DNA from: Exobacillus caeni | GTDB taxonomy: Bacteria; Bacillota; Bacilli; Bacillales; Guptibacillaceae | Direction of reading: 5' to 3' | Assembly (NCBI RefSeq): GCF_005747095.1 | Contig: NZ_SWLG01000019.1 | Span: 1 to 64,000 of the forward strand | Length of the DNA stretch: 64,000 nucleotides | Shown here: positions 1 through 8,262 of the stretch, in pieces | Layout: each line of letters starts with the position of its first letter | Numbering within the stretch: the stretch's first letter is position 1 | The notes under the pieces: model-generated | What the model saw: the letters and a program-made list of their open reading frames with translations, nothing else | Told to the model about the DNA's origin: nothing | Database searches by the model: none | Program-made: the position numbers and the translations under genes

Positions 1-2
1 AA

Positions 3-80
3 AGAAAAAAGCTGGCATACAGCCAACTATTGTTCGGTGAATTAGGGAATTTGTTTCCGCTGAAAATAGGGAATATCTAA
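3..80 (+). other. open reading-frame tail at window edge
   Basis: Frame 3 is open from the window edge to a TAA at 78-80. The same frame reopens at GTG 84 and runs to TAA at 181-190, giving a protein-like stretch (AYTVEKNKLYGSVLHLKEKD). This could be the tail of an upstream gene with an in-frame stop, or chance. I do not recognise it. Confidence 0.2.
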
Positions 81-254
81 CCGGTGTTGACAGCTCCAGC
101 TTATACTGTTGAGAAGAATAAACTTTATGGATCTGTACTACATCTTAAAGAGAAAGATTTAAATAAAGAAAATAAATTGTTTTCGAAATAACAGCCCTGG
201 CCCGTGTTGAGATCACGCGTGTCTTTTATGAATTTAATGAAGGATGATGTTTCT

Positions 255-731
255 ATGAGAGTGGCAATAGGCCGAATATTAATAAGGATCCTGCCAATAG
301 TTTATATGGTATTTATATGGATACAGTCAAGCCGCTTTAATCCTGAATCGGTATACAGTCTTTCAGGTCGGATTCCTATGGAGATTCTTCTTATATTAGG
401 AATGTGCCTTGAACTTGCTCATCTTTTTGAATTCGGTTTATTGTACTGCTTATTAATTATTGCATTAATTAGTATAAAACCTTTAACTAGAGCGCAGAAT
501 TACCTGGCTTTGTTATTCTCAATCAGTTATGCAGCATTGGATGAAATTCATCAACATTTTGTACCATTTAGATCTACCTCGTTTGAGGACTTAGTGAAAG
601 ATATGATAGGAATCTTATTAATATGGTGGATTGTTAAAAGAACATATATTGATAAGAGAAGTTCTAGAGTAGGTAAATTGATGACAGAAATAACACATCG
701 ATTAGGTAATTCTCATGAGGAAAAACTTTAA
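255..731 (+). CDS. VanZ-like family membrane protein
   Basis: A 158-residue membrane protein with about four hydrophobic segments and the VanZ-family signature DEIHQHFVPFR followed by a conserved Asp-containing stretch (SFEDLVKDMIG). VanZ-like proteins are linked to teicoplanin resistance in Tn1546, but most genomic copies have no known function. The frame is open from GTG 204, but ATG 255 is the best start because AAGGATGAT lies about 7 bases upstream and the following residues form the first membrane helix. It is on the same strand as the lasso cluster but separated by about 280 bases, so it may not belong to that operon. Confidence 0.75.
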   Translation: MRVAIGRILIRILPIVYMVFIWIQSSRFNPESVYSLSGRIPMEILLILGMCLELAHLFEFGLLYCLLIIALISIKPLTRAQNYLALLFSISYAALDEIHQHFVPFRSTSFEDLVKDMIGILLIWWIVKRTYIDKRSSRVGKLMTEITHRLGNSHEEKL

Positions 732-1009
732 ATCAATAAATCGATAGTTCATTGGATAATCTCCCTTGAATAACGTGAAAAATTATAAGAAAGATGCTAT
801 TGATAATAATAAAAAAATATGATATTGTTCTTATTAAAGAACGGAATCTCTAAAAGTTCAAAGAGAGACAATCTAAATAATTACTTTACTCACCTTAGAT
901 TCTACTAAGAAATATTTAGTTTGTGTTTAAGGTGAAATAAATAAGATATCGTTTTTTTTATCATTTTGTTCTTTATAATGAATATCTCTTTTCGTAATAG
1001 GAGGAAACA
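732..1009 (+). promoter_or_regulatory. leader region of the lasso peptide operon
   Basis: An AT-rich gap with no gene. It carries a separated inverted repeat, CACCTTA (891-897) and TAAGGTG (928-934), that could be a regulator site or RNA hairpin. The ribosome site AGGAGG lies just before the synthetase start. No convincing -35/-10 pair was identified. Confidence 0.3.
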
Positions 1010-2947
1010 ATGAGTGCTATTGCAGGAATATATCATCTAAATGATGAGCATGTTTCTTCAGATGAGAAGCATATATTAATGAAATCTCTAGAAAGATTCC
1101 CTTCAGACGATATCCAGACTTGGTACCGAGATAATGTATTCTTAGGATGTCATGCCCAATGGATAACACCTGAGTCTATAGGAGAGATTTTACCGTTTCA
1201 TGATAATGAAAGGAAATGTACCATTACTGCTGATGCTATTATAGACAACCGAGAGGAATTGTTCGCGGCTTTACAAGTGAATCGAGAAGATCAAAAAGTA
1301 ATTCCTGATAGTCTTCTCATTCTATTAGCCTACTATAAGTGGGGGGAAGATTGTCCAAAGTATTTGATTGGTGATTTTGCATTTATGATTTGGGACGAGA
1401 GAGAACAAAAACTATTTGGGGCCAGGGATCCATCTGGGTATCGTACTCTATATTATTACAGTAATGACTCTACATTTACCTTTTGCACAACGATAGAACC
1501 ACTGCTATCTTTACCTACAATAAAAAAACAATTAAATGAAAAATGGTTAGCTGAGTATATAGCTATCTCAGGAATGATTGATACTGTTGATGCACACATA
1601 ACACCATATCTAAACATATATCAGATTCCCCCATTTCATTCAGTCGTTGTTTCTAAGAATAAACTAAGGCAAAAAAAATACGGGCGTTTTTATTCAGGAG
1701 AACAGATTCGTTATAAATCTAATGAAGAATATGTTGAAGCTTTTCAGGAAGTATTTCAAAGCGCCATAAACTCAAGATTACGTACTTATAAAAATATTGG
1801 TTCACAACTTAGTGGAGGTTTAGATTCTGGTGCTGTTGTTGGATTTGCTGCAAACGAGCTAAAGAAACAGAATAAATTGCTACATACTTTTAGTTATTTA
1901 CCACCAAGTGATTTTGTAGATTATACGCCTAAAAGACTCATGCCTAACGAGACTCCCTTTATAAAGAAAACAGTCGATTATGTTGGAGGGATTTCAGATC
2001 ACTATTACCATTTTGATGGTATTGATTCTTACTCGGAAGTAGATTCAATGTTGAAAATTAATGAAATGCCCTATAAATTTTTTGAGAATTCCTTTTGGTT
2101 AAAAGGAATCTTTGAAAAGGCTGGATCTGAAAATATTGGAGTATTACTAAACGGAGATAACGGAAATTTAACGATTTCATGGGGAAACGCACCTTATTAT
2201 TATTCAGTACTCTTAAGGAAATTAAAATGGATAAAACTTACTCATGAATTAAATCTGTTTAGTAGAAATGTAGGCGGAGCAAGGTTTAGGAATATACCAT
2301 ATATCGCAAGCATGGCTTTTCCTTTTATGAATAAAGTACTCTCAAAACCAACAAGTAAGAAACCTACATTGATTAATCAAGAATTTGCAGAGAGTACAAG
2401 AGTTTATGAAAAGTTAAGGGATTTTGGAATAGATGAATCTGGTTGGTTTACTGGAAATGACTTTTTTTCGCAAAGAAGAATGATTTATGATGACATTTGT
2501 CCATGGAATGCTGGTAACACGCTCTACGCTAAGCTTTCCTTACAGCATTCTCTATGGAAGCGTGACCCTACTAATGATATAAGAGTTGTAAGATACTGCC
2601 TTTCAATTCCAGAAAATCAATATGTCCAAAATGGAATGGACCGAGCTCTAATACGTAGATCAACTGAAAATATATTGCCAGATCAAATTAGGTTGAATCA
2701 AAAAATTCGTGGTATACAAGCTGCAGATTGGGTACATAGAATAATTCCACATTGGGATCAATTTATGGAAGAAATTAAACAGTTAAGTTTGGATAAGGAG
2801 ATATTAAAATACTTCAATTATGACACGTTAAAATTTGCATTACATAAAGGGGCACATGATCCAAATAGAGAGTTAATTTCTGACCCCCATTATCGTGTTC
2901 TAAATCAAAGTTTAGTGTTATATCGTTTTATTAAAAATTTTTACTAA
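1010..2947 (+). CDS. lasso peptide macrolactam synthetase (C protein, asparagine synthetase-like)
   Basis: A 645-residue asparagine synthetase B homologue. Lasso C proteins adenylate the side-chain carboxylate of a core Asp/Glu and let the core N-terminus attack it, closing the macrolactam ring. The N-terminal glutaminase-like domain (about 1-210) begins MSAIAGIYHL; the catalytic Cys2 of true asparagine synthetases is replaced by Ser, as expected for lasso cyclases that need no ammonia. The C-terminal synthetase domain carries the ATP pyrophosphatase loop SGGLDSG at residues 268-274. It is the first gene of the cluster, 14 bases before the precursor gene. The start is supported by AGGAGG upstream. 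Assignment to lasso synthesis rests on the neighbouring A, K, B1, B2 and D genes. Confidence 0.92.
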   Translation: MSAIAGIYHLNDEHVSSDEKHILMKSLERFPSDDIQTWYRDNVFLGCHAQWITPESIGEILPFHDNERKCTITADAIIDNREELFAALQVNREDQKVIPDSLLILLAYYKWGEDCPKYLIGDFAFMIWDEREQKLFGARDPSGYRTLYYYSNDSTFTFCTTIEPLLSLPTIKKQLNEKWLAEYIAISGMIDTVDAHITPYLNIYQIPPFHSVVVSKNKLRQKKYGRFYSGEQIRYKSNEEYVEAFQEVFQSAINSRLRTYKNIGSQLSGGLDSGAVVGFAANELKKQNKLLHTFSYLPPSDFVDYTPKRLMPNETPFIKKTVDYVGGISDHYYHFDGIDSYSEVDSMLKINEMPYKFFENSFWLKGIFEKAGSENIGVLLNGDNGNLTISWGNAPYYYSVLLRKLKWIKLTHELNLFSRNVGGARFRNIPYIASMAFPFMNKVLSKPTSKKPTLINQEFAESTRVYEKLRDFGIDESGWFTGNDFFSQRRMIYDDICPWNAGNTLYAKLSLQHSLWKRDPTNDIRVVRYCLSIPENQYVQNGMDRALIRRSTENILPDQIRLNQKIRGIQAADWVHRIIPHWDQFMEEIKQLSLDKEILKYFNYDTLKFALHKGAHDPNRELISDPHYRVLNQSLVLYRFIKNFY

Positions 2948-2961
2948 AGGAGGTGATATAG

Positions 2962-3123
2962 ATGAAAAAAGTATGGAATGCACCAAAACTAGAGGCACTA
3001 GATGTAAAAATGACAATGTGGAACATGGAAGGTAATAATCATGATGGAGCCTGGACAGAGCACATCTCTAATCCAGTAGACCATGATGGTGATGGCGAGA
3101 TGACTGAAGCAATGATGAGTTAA
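2962..3123 (+). CDS. paeninodin-type lasso peptide precursor (A1)
   Basis: A 53-residue peptide gene behind a near-perfect AAAGGAGGTGAT ribosome site. The leader MKKVWNAPKLEALDVKMTM has the W/YxxP motif bound by B1 proteins and Thr at position -2, the hallmark recognised by B2 proteases. Cutting after M19 gives a 34-residue core starting WNMEGNNHD, so Trp1 could be joined to Asp9 in a nine-residue ring. The Asp/Gly-rich tail ends in Ser, the residue phosphorylated by HPr-kinase-like enzymes in the paeninodin family; such a kinase is the next gene. The cleavage site and ring are inferred from family rules. Trp is a less common first residue than Gly, Ala, Ser or Cys. Confidence 0.88.
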   Translation: MKKVWNAPKLEALDVKMTMWNMEGNNHDGAWTEHISNPVDHDGDGEMTEAMMS

Positions 3124-3140
3124 TAATTTTTACATTAAAA

Positions 3141-3177
3141 AGCCCTTATTTATTCAAATGAATAAGGGCTGTCTTTG
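3141..3177 (+). terminator. stem-loop after lasso precursor (intra-operon attenuator)
   Basis: AGCCCTTATT (3141-3150) pairs perfectly with AATAAGGGCT (3161-3170) and is followed by a T-rich GTCTTTGTCTT. Placed between the precursor and kinase genes, it would let the precursor mRNA accumulate above the enzyme mRNAs. Confidence 0.7.
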
Positions 3178-3213
3178 TCTTAAGTAATCTTGAGGATACA
3201 TGGAGTGAAAAAG

Positions 3214-4158
3214 ATGATATTAACGGAGAAAGAATGGATCTACAAAGCTTTTGGTTTAACTGTTAAAAGTGAACTGCTTTTACCAGAATTGTTTATAGAA
3301 AATAATCTTAACTTTTTAATAGATGTAGAAATTATAATAGACGATTTAAAAGCGATGTGGAAGTGTTTAGGTGGAGGAAAGGTTGGTTTCATCCTAAAAG
3401 AAGATACGGTTCTATTTAAATTAGATGAAATAGCTATCTTTTTAATAGAAAGCGGTAAAAAAATAACCGTTTGTCCACTCTATGATTATAAAGAAGATAT
3501 AGCTCAAATGATTATTTTAGGAACTTGTATGGGAGCCGTATTAATGCAGAGAAATATCCTTCCCTTACACGGAAGCGCTATTGCAATAAATGGAAAAGCA
3601 TATGCTATTATTGGAGATTCAGGTGCTGGAAAGTCAACTCTAGCTTCTACATTTATACATCACAATTTTCAAATATTAACGGATGATGTTATAGCTGTTT
3701 CACTCTCACAGGATAATTTACCATTTGTCATTCCGTCGTATCCTCGGCAAAAGCTATGGAAGGAAACCCTGAATAAATTTGGAGTAGCCTCTGAAAATTA
3801 TAAAACGGTATATGGAAGACAAACCAAATATTATGTTCCTATATCAGATACTTTCGTAAAAAATCCTTTACCACTTGCAGGTATTTTTGAACTTGTGAAA
3901 ACGGAAGAACAGGATGTAGCTATTAAACCAGTCAATGTTCTGGAACAATTATCCAAATTGTTTAATCACACTTACAGAAATTTATTTATCTCAGGATTAA
4001 ACCGTATAGATTGGCATTTCAATACCTCAACCTATATTTTGAATAACCTAAAGATGTATCAGTTATGTCGTCCAGTTTCTAAGTTTACTGCAAACGAATT
4101 AGTCTCGATCATTTTAAAGACTGTCGAAAGGGAGAATGCAAAAAGTGAAAACATTTGA
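3214..4158 (+). CDS. HPr kinase-like lasso peptide C-terminal Ser kinase (K)
   Basis: A 314-residue protein with the HPr kinase/phosphorylase P-loop, GDSGAGKST, near residue 140, followed by the TDDV stretch typical of the family. In paeninodin-type clusters these kinases phosphorylate the C-terminal residue of the precursor rather than HPr. The adjacent precursor ends in Ser, which fits. The frame extends upstream to TTG 3190 and GTG 3205; ATG 3214 with GGAG eight bases upstream, or GTG 3205 with TGAGGA upstream, are both plausible starts. The gene overlaps the following PqqD-like gene by 23 bases, indicating translational coupling. Confidence 0.85.
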   Translation: MILTEKEWIYKAFGLTVKSELLLPELFIENNLNFLIDVEIIIDDLKAMWKCLGGGKVGFILKEDTVLFKLDEIAIFLIESGKKITVCPLYDYKEDIAQMIILGTCMGAVLMQRNILPLHGSAIAINGKAYAIIGDSGAGKSTLASTFIHHNFQILTDDVIAVSLSQDNLPFVIPSYPRQKLWKETLNKFGVASENYKTVYGRQTKYYVPISDTFVKNPLPLAGIFELVKTEEQDVAIKPVNVLEQLSKLFNHTYRNLFISGLNRIDWHFNTSTYILNNLKMYQLCRPVSKFTANELVSIILKTVERENAKSENI

Positions 4159-4438
4159 AAAGATTACTCAATACGATGTTATCTCGCAAACTGAAGGGAA
4201 TATTTGCAGTGATATGGCCGGAGAAAAGGTCATGCTAAGTATAAAAAACGGCAAGTACTACAACTTAGGGGAAACGGGTGGAGATATTTGGGACATGATT
4301 ATAAATCCAATAGAAGTTAATGCAATTGTCGAAAATCTGGTAATTCAATATGAAGTGAATCAAGAGGAATGTGAGGGTCAAGTCCTCTCCTTTTTAGAAG
4401 AGTTGTTAGAACAAGATCTAATTAAAAAAAGTAAGTAG
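4136..4438 (+). CDS. PqqD-like lasso leader-binding protein (B1)
   Basis: A 100-residue PqqD-family winged-helix protein. The signature is visible as GEKVMLSIKNGKYYNLGETGG and IWDMI, followed by a helical C-terminal half. In split-B lasso systems B1 binds the leader peptide and delivers the precursor to the B2 protease and the synthetase. It overlaps the kinase gene at its start and lies ten bases before B2. The start ATG is preceded by AAGGGAG. The family call is firm from sequence pattern and order. Confidence 0.9.
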   Translation: MQKVKTFEKITQYDVISQTEGNICSDMAGEKVMLSIKNGKYYNLGETGGDIWDMIINPIEVNAIVENLVIQYEVNQEECEGQVLSFLEELLEQDLIKKSK

Positions 4439-4447
4439 GTTTTTGTT

Positions 4448-4933
4448 GTGAGATATTATAAACTTTTAAAATTATTTGTTCTGATGAACAACAAAACAAA
4501 ATTTCTATTAATAGAAGCTTTTTTTTATTTGGGGTACGCAAGGGTAATTAAAAGTTTGCCATTCAATAAGGCACTTAGCTATGTAGGATTAGAGAATAAA
4601 GAAACCACGTTTGATGCTGATTATAGTGTAGTTGATGTAAGAACAATAAAAGAGATCTCTCAAATTATTAGTATAATGAGTCATCATACACCTTGGGAAA
4701 GTAAGTGTCTTGTAAAGGCCATAGCTTGTTTAAAAATGTTAGAAAGGCGTTATATAGAAAGTACTTTATACTTGGGGACAGGAAAGGATGAGGCAGGGAA
4801 GATGATTGCACATGCCTGGTTAAGGAGCGGCCCCTATTATATTACAGGTTCTGAGGGTATGGATAGGTTTAAAGTGGTTGGAACATTTGCAAAAAGAATA
4901 AAAGTTAGCAGGAGAGAAGAACATGCTCAATAA
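4448..4933 (+). CDS. lasso leader protease (B2, transglutaminase-like)
   Basis: A 161-residue transglutaminase-like cysteine protease of the lasso B2 family. Cys87 lies in SKCLVKAIACLKML and His122 in AHAWLRSG, matching the Cys and His of the catalytic triad. B2 cuts the leader from the core two residues after the conserved leader Thr, with B1 as the leader-binding partner. The start is GTG 4448 behind TAGG. The 3' end overlaps the next gene by 11 bases. This is the only B2-type protease in the window, so the second cassette downstream would have to borrow it or use another protease. Confidence 0.9.
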   Translation: MRYYKLLKLFVLMNNKTKFLLIEAFFYLGYARVIKSLPFNKALSYVGLENKETTFDADYSVVDVRTIKEISQIISIMSHHTPWESKCLVKAIACLKMLERRYIESTLYLGTGKDEAGKMIAHAWLRSGPYYITGSEGMDRFKVVGTFAKRIKVSRREEHAQ

Positions 4934-6095
4934 TGCCAGTCTAAATGTGTCTGCAATTCCAAAAGAGTTAAAACTAATTTTAGGGATCCTTGGAAAAAGT
5001 CAAACAGTGAAAAAGGATATGTTTATTGACATAGACTGGGATAAATTCTGTAAGCTTGCACTTCACCATCGAGTTTATCCTTTATTGTATACAAAACTAA
5101 CAAAATCCGATATAGAGGATATACCTTGTCCTGTTCTTCAAACCTTAGAAATAGCATTTAAGAAAAATACTTTGCACATGCTTCATTTAACTTCCCAAAT
5201 GGAACAGCTTAGCAAACTGTGTTCTGAAAATAATATCCCCTGTATAATATTAAAAGGTCCCGTGCTGGCTTTTGAGCTTTATGGAAATTTGTCACTTCGA
5301 ACATGCGGGGATTTAGATGTACTTGTTCCGATTCATAAGTTAGAAAAAGTTGACCAACTCCTCACAGAACAGGGTTTTAAAATGGATGACTATATAGAAA
5401 CAGTATTAGCTGACTGGAAATGGAGACATCATCATGTTACTTACTTCCACCCCGTCTTGAAAACAAAATTAGAAATACATTGGCGTTTAAACCCCGGTCC
5501 TGGAAAAGAACCTTCTTTTGAGGAGTTATGGAAAAGAAAACGTAAGTTCCAATTAAATAGCCAAACAGTATACTACCTTGGAATAGAAGATTTACTTTTA
5601 TTTCTTGTATCTCATGGTGCAAGACATGGATGGTCGAGATTACGTTGGTTGATGGATATTCACTATATAACTGAACAAGAAGTAAATTCTAATAAGTTAT
5701 TAACTTTATCAAAAGATCACCATAATTCACATTTGTTAGGACAAGCATTAAACCTTTCTTCACAGTTATTAGATACTAGAGTGAACAAGGATTTGGACTA
5801 TATAGTTTCTAAAAGAAAATCAGAACGACTAGCACAAGAAGCTATTTACTATTTGGAGAGAATGGTGAATCTACATAATAACCCTGTGCCTAATGATGTT
5901 GCGTTATATCATAGTCGCCATTTGTTTTCATTAATGTCCTTTAATCAAAAAGTAATCTATCTATTAAGTCTATTACATCCATTTCCTGAAGATGCACAAA
6001 CACTTCCCTTACCGAAAAAATTTCACTTTTTATATTTTCCTTTGCGTCCAATCTTATGGTTATGGAGAAAGACTCGGAAATTTGCATTACCTTAG
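4923..6095 (+). CDS. nucleotidyltransferase-family lasso tailoring protein (N)
   Basis: A 390-residue protein of the uncharacterised nucleotidyltransferase family often called NTP_transf_5. The motif IILKGPVLAFELYG is followed by GDLDVLV with Asp130 and Asp132, the metal-binding pair of the nucleotidyltransferase fold. Homologues sit next to the HPr-kinase-like gene in paeninodin/pseudomycoidin-type clusters and have been proposed to add a further group to the phosphorylated peptide. The substrate here is not known. It overlaps B2 by 11 bases and precedes the exporter by 11 bases, so it belongs to the same transcript. Confidence 0.8.
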   Translation: MLNNASLNVSAIPKELKLILGILGKSQTVKKDMFIDIDWDKFCKLALHHRVYPLLYTKLTKSDIEDIPCPVLQTLEIAFKKNTLHMLHLTSQMEQLSKLCSENNIPCIILKGPVLAFELYGNLSLRTCGDLDVLVPIHKLEKVDQLLTEQGFKMDDYIETVLADWKWRHHHVTYFHPVLKTKLEIHWRLNPGPGKEPSFEELWKRKRKFQLNSQTVYYLGIEDLLLFLVSHGARHGWSRLRWLMDIHYITEQEVNSNKLLTLSKDHHNSHLLGQALNLSSQLLDTRVNKDLDYIVSKRKSERLAQEAIYYLERMVNLHNNPVPNDVALYHSRHLFSLMSFNQKVIYLLSLLHPFPEDAQTLPLPKKFHFLYFPLRPILWLWRKTRKFALP

Positions 6096-6106
6096 GGGGC
6101 ATATAA

Positions 6107-7906
6107 ATGAACCATATTTTATATTTTACAAAACAGATTCATTTTTTCGCTGGAAAGAAATTATACTTTAATCTTATAGCAATGATGTTTATAAGTTTAC
6201 TTGAGAGTGCAGGAATATTTCTTGTGATTCCTTTGATAACTTTAACGGGAATTATTAAATTTGAAGCTACTGGTCATCCCTTACTTACATGGCTGTCAAA
6301 TCTTTTTATAGGAATTCCTGAAACCATAAGCTTGTTGATCATATTAAGTTTATATGTCCTAATAATCATTGGACAAAGCTTATTCCAAAAAAGACAAATT
6401 ATTACTGGTGCAAGAATTCAACAGGGGTTTACAAGGTATTTAAAAGAAAAAACCTATACAAGCTTTCTGCAAGCCGACTGGGGATTCTTTATAGGGAAAC
6501 GAAAATCAGACTTAATTAACATTATGATTACAGAAATTGGACGTGTAAGTGGAGGTGTGCAAATGTTTTTGCAATTTATGTCTGCACTAGTATTTACAAC
6601 TATCCAGATATCAATCGCATTCTGGTTATCTCCTCAGATGACCATCTCTGTTTTAATTTTGGGGATCAGTCTAATTTTCCTTTCTAGATCTTTTATACAA
6701 AAATCCACCAAATTAGGAACGGAGACTTATGAACTTTCTCGCACCTTACTTGCTGGAATTACAGATCATTTTAATGGCATTAAAGATATTAAAAGTAATT
6801 CACTAGAAAACTTACATGTCACATGGTTTCAAAAGGTAAGTGATGAAGTTGATCAAAACGTTTTGAAAATAATTAAATTAAAAACTACCTCAAAACTCTT
6901 GTTTAAATTAGTTTCAGCTTTTTTAATTGCAATATTTGTGTTTTATTCAATAAAAATGTTTCAGGCCCAACCTGCACAACTAATGCTGATTTTAATGATC
7001 TTTGCAAGACTTTGGCCCAGGTTTAGTGGTATTCAATCTAATTTGGAGCAACTGGGTGCTGTAGTACCTTCTTTTAAAGTTCTCCTTGATATTCAAAACG
7101 AGAGCTCACTAGCTAGAGAATTTAATGAGGAAGTCTATTCCAAGGTTGTGTCAACAGAAATAAAATATGGGATTGAAAGTAGAAATGTTTCGTTTCGCTA
7201 TAATCTAAATGAAAAACGATATGCACTTAAAGATATAAGCATAAATATACCAGCCAATCAAATGACAGCTATAGTAGGACCATCTGGTGCAGGAAAAAGC
7301 ACTCTTGTTGACTTGTTAATGGGATTAAACAGACCAGAAGTAGGAGAGGTACTAATAGACTGTATACCACTGACTAAAGAGAATTTGATTTCGCTAAGAA
7401 AGTCTGTTAGCTATGTACCACAAGATCCGTTTCTTTTTAATTCTACATTAAGGGAGAACTTGCACTTAATTAATCCAGATGCAACCGATACAGAAATATG
7501 GGAAGCCTTAGAATTCTCATCGGCTGCAGAGTTTGTTAGGAAATTACCGCAAGGATTAGAAACACTTATAGGTGATAGAGGAGTAAGACTTTCCGGGGGA
7601 GAAAGACAACGAATTGTACTTGCAAGAGCTATATTAAGGAGACCATCCATTTTGGTATTAGACGAAGCCACAAGTGCACTAGATAGTGAAAACGAAGCCA
7701 AAATACAAAAAGCAATTGATCAACTAAAAGGAAAGATGACAATTATAGTAATTGCACATCGTTTATCAACCATTCGAAATGCAGATCAAGTGATAGTGTT
7801 GGATAAAGGAGAAGTTGTTCAATCAGGTTCCTATTATCAACTGGCGAGAGAAAAACAAAGCATGTTTAGTAACTTGTTAGAAAAACAGACAGGGGTGCCC
7901 TTTTAA
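6107..7906 (+). CDS. lasso peptide ABC exporter (D), permease-ATPase fusion
   Basis: A 599-residue half-transporter. The N-terminal membrane domain (about 1-330) has six hydrophobic segments. The ATPase domain has Walker A GPSGAGKST, the Q-loop YVPQDPF, signature LSGGERQR, Walker B ILVLDEATSALD and the H-loop AHRLST. Such D proteins work as dimers to export the mature lasso peptide and give self-immunity. It has no N-terminal C39 peptidase, consistent with leader removal by B2. It is the last gene of cassette 1; its stop codon lies inside an 11-bp perfect inverted repeat (7902-7912/7925-7935). Confidence 0.9.
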   Translation: MNHILYFTKQIHFFAGKKLYFNLIAMMFISLLESAGIFLVIPLITLTGIIKFEATGHPLLTWLSNLFIGIPETISLLIILSLYVLIIIGQSLFQKRQIITGARIQQGFTRYLKEKTYTSFLQADWGFFIGKRKSDLINIMITEIGRVSGGVQMFLQFMSALVFTTIQISIAFWLSPQMTISVLILGISLIFLSRSFIQKSTKLGTETYELSRTLLAGITDHFNGIKDIKSNSLENLHVTWFQKVSDEVDQNVLKIIKLKTTSKLLFKLVSAFLIAIFVFYSIKMFQAQPAQLMLILMIFARLWPRFSGIQSNLEQLGAVVPSFKVLLDIQNESSLAREFNEEVYSKVVSTEIKYGIESRNVSFRYNLNEKRYALKDISINIPANQMTAIVGPSGAGKSTLVDLLMGLNRPEVGEVLIDCIPLTKENLISLRKSVSYVPQDPFLFNSTLRENLHLINPDATDTEIWEALEFSSAAEFVRKLPQGLETLIGDRGVRLSGGERQRIVLARAILRRPSILVLDEATSALDSENEAKIQKAIDQLKGKMTIIVIAHRLSTIRNADQVIVLDKGEVVQSGSYYQLAREKQSMFSNLLEKQTGVPF

Positions 7907-7935
7907 AGAACATTGTCGAAAGTTTGTTCTTTAAA
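7902..7935 (+). terminator. dyad at the end of cassette 1
   Basis: TTTAAAGAACA and TGTTCTTTAAA form a perfect 11-bp inverted repeat with a 12-base loop, overlapping the exporter stop codon. There is no long T run, so it may be a weak terminator, RNA processing site or operator. An imperfect dyad follows at 7943-7966. Confidence 0.4.
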
Positions 7936-8046
7936 AAGAACGTTAAGTGTATTAAAATACTCTTAAGAAAGGTTTAGAGATAGAAAAGGGGACAGAATAC
8001 TTTTTGAACATAATGTTCGTTATATTAAACCAAAGGAGGTAGAATA

Positions 8047-8223
8047 ATGAAAAAATCAGCCTACAAAGCGCCTGAGATTTTAAATCATCAGCCAATAACC
8101 TTTGAGACGTCACAAAGCTGGAATAAAGGGCATGGTCCAGTTTCAGGAGATGATGGCAACAGTGATGGAGACAAATATCCACATGAGCCATATGTTCCTA
8201 AAAAGCCACACCCCAACAAATAA
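8047..8223 (+). CDS. second RiPP precursor-like peptide (A2)
   Basis: A 58-residue peptide gene with AAAGGAGG seven bases upstream, almost the same ribosome site as A1. It opens MKKSAYKAPEI, so it shares the MKK start and the YxxP leader motif expected to bind the PqqD-like protein. The C-terminal part is rich in Gly, Asp, His, Lys and Pro (GHGPVSGDDGNSDGDKYPHE). Unlike A1 it does not end in Ser, and no Thr at -2 gives an Asp/Glu at core positions 7-9. GHGPVSGDD could form a Gly1-Asp8 or Asp9 ring if cut after K27, but that site breaks the Thr rule. The product type is unknown. Confidence 0.75.
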   Translation: MKKSAYKAPEILNHQPITFETSQSWNKGHGPVSGDDGNSDGDKYPHEPYVPKKPHPNK

Positions 8224-8262
8224 TTTATTAAATAGTCAAAAGTGACACAAGGAGATTTTATA

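Noticed and set aside
8006-8018. GAACATAATGTTC upstream of A2 as an SOS (LexA) box
   Set aside because: Bacillus LexA boxes need four bases between GAAC and GTTC; here there are five.
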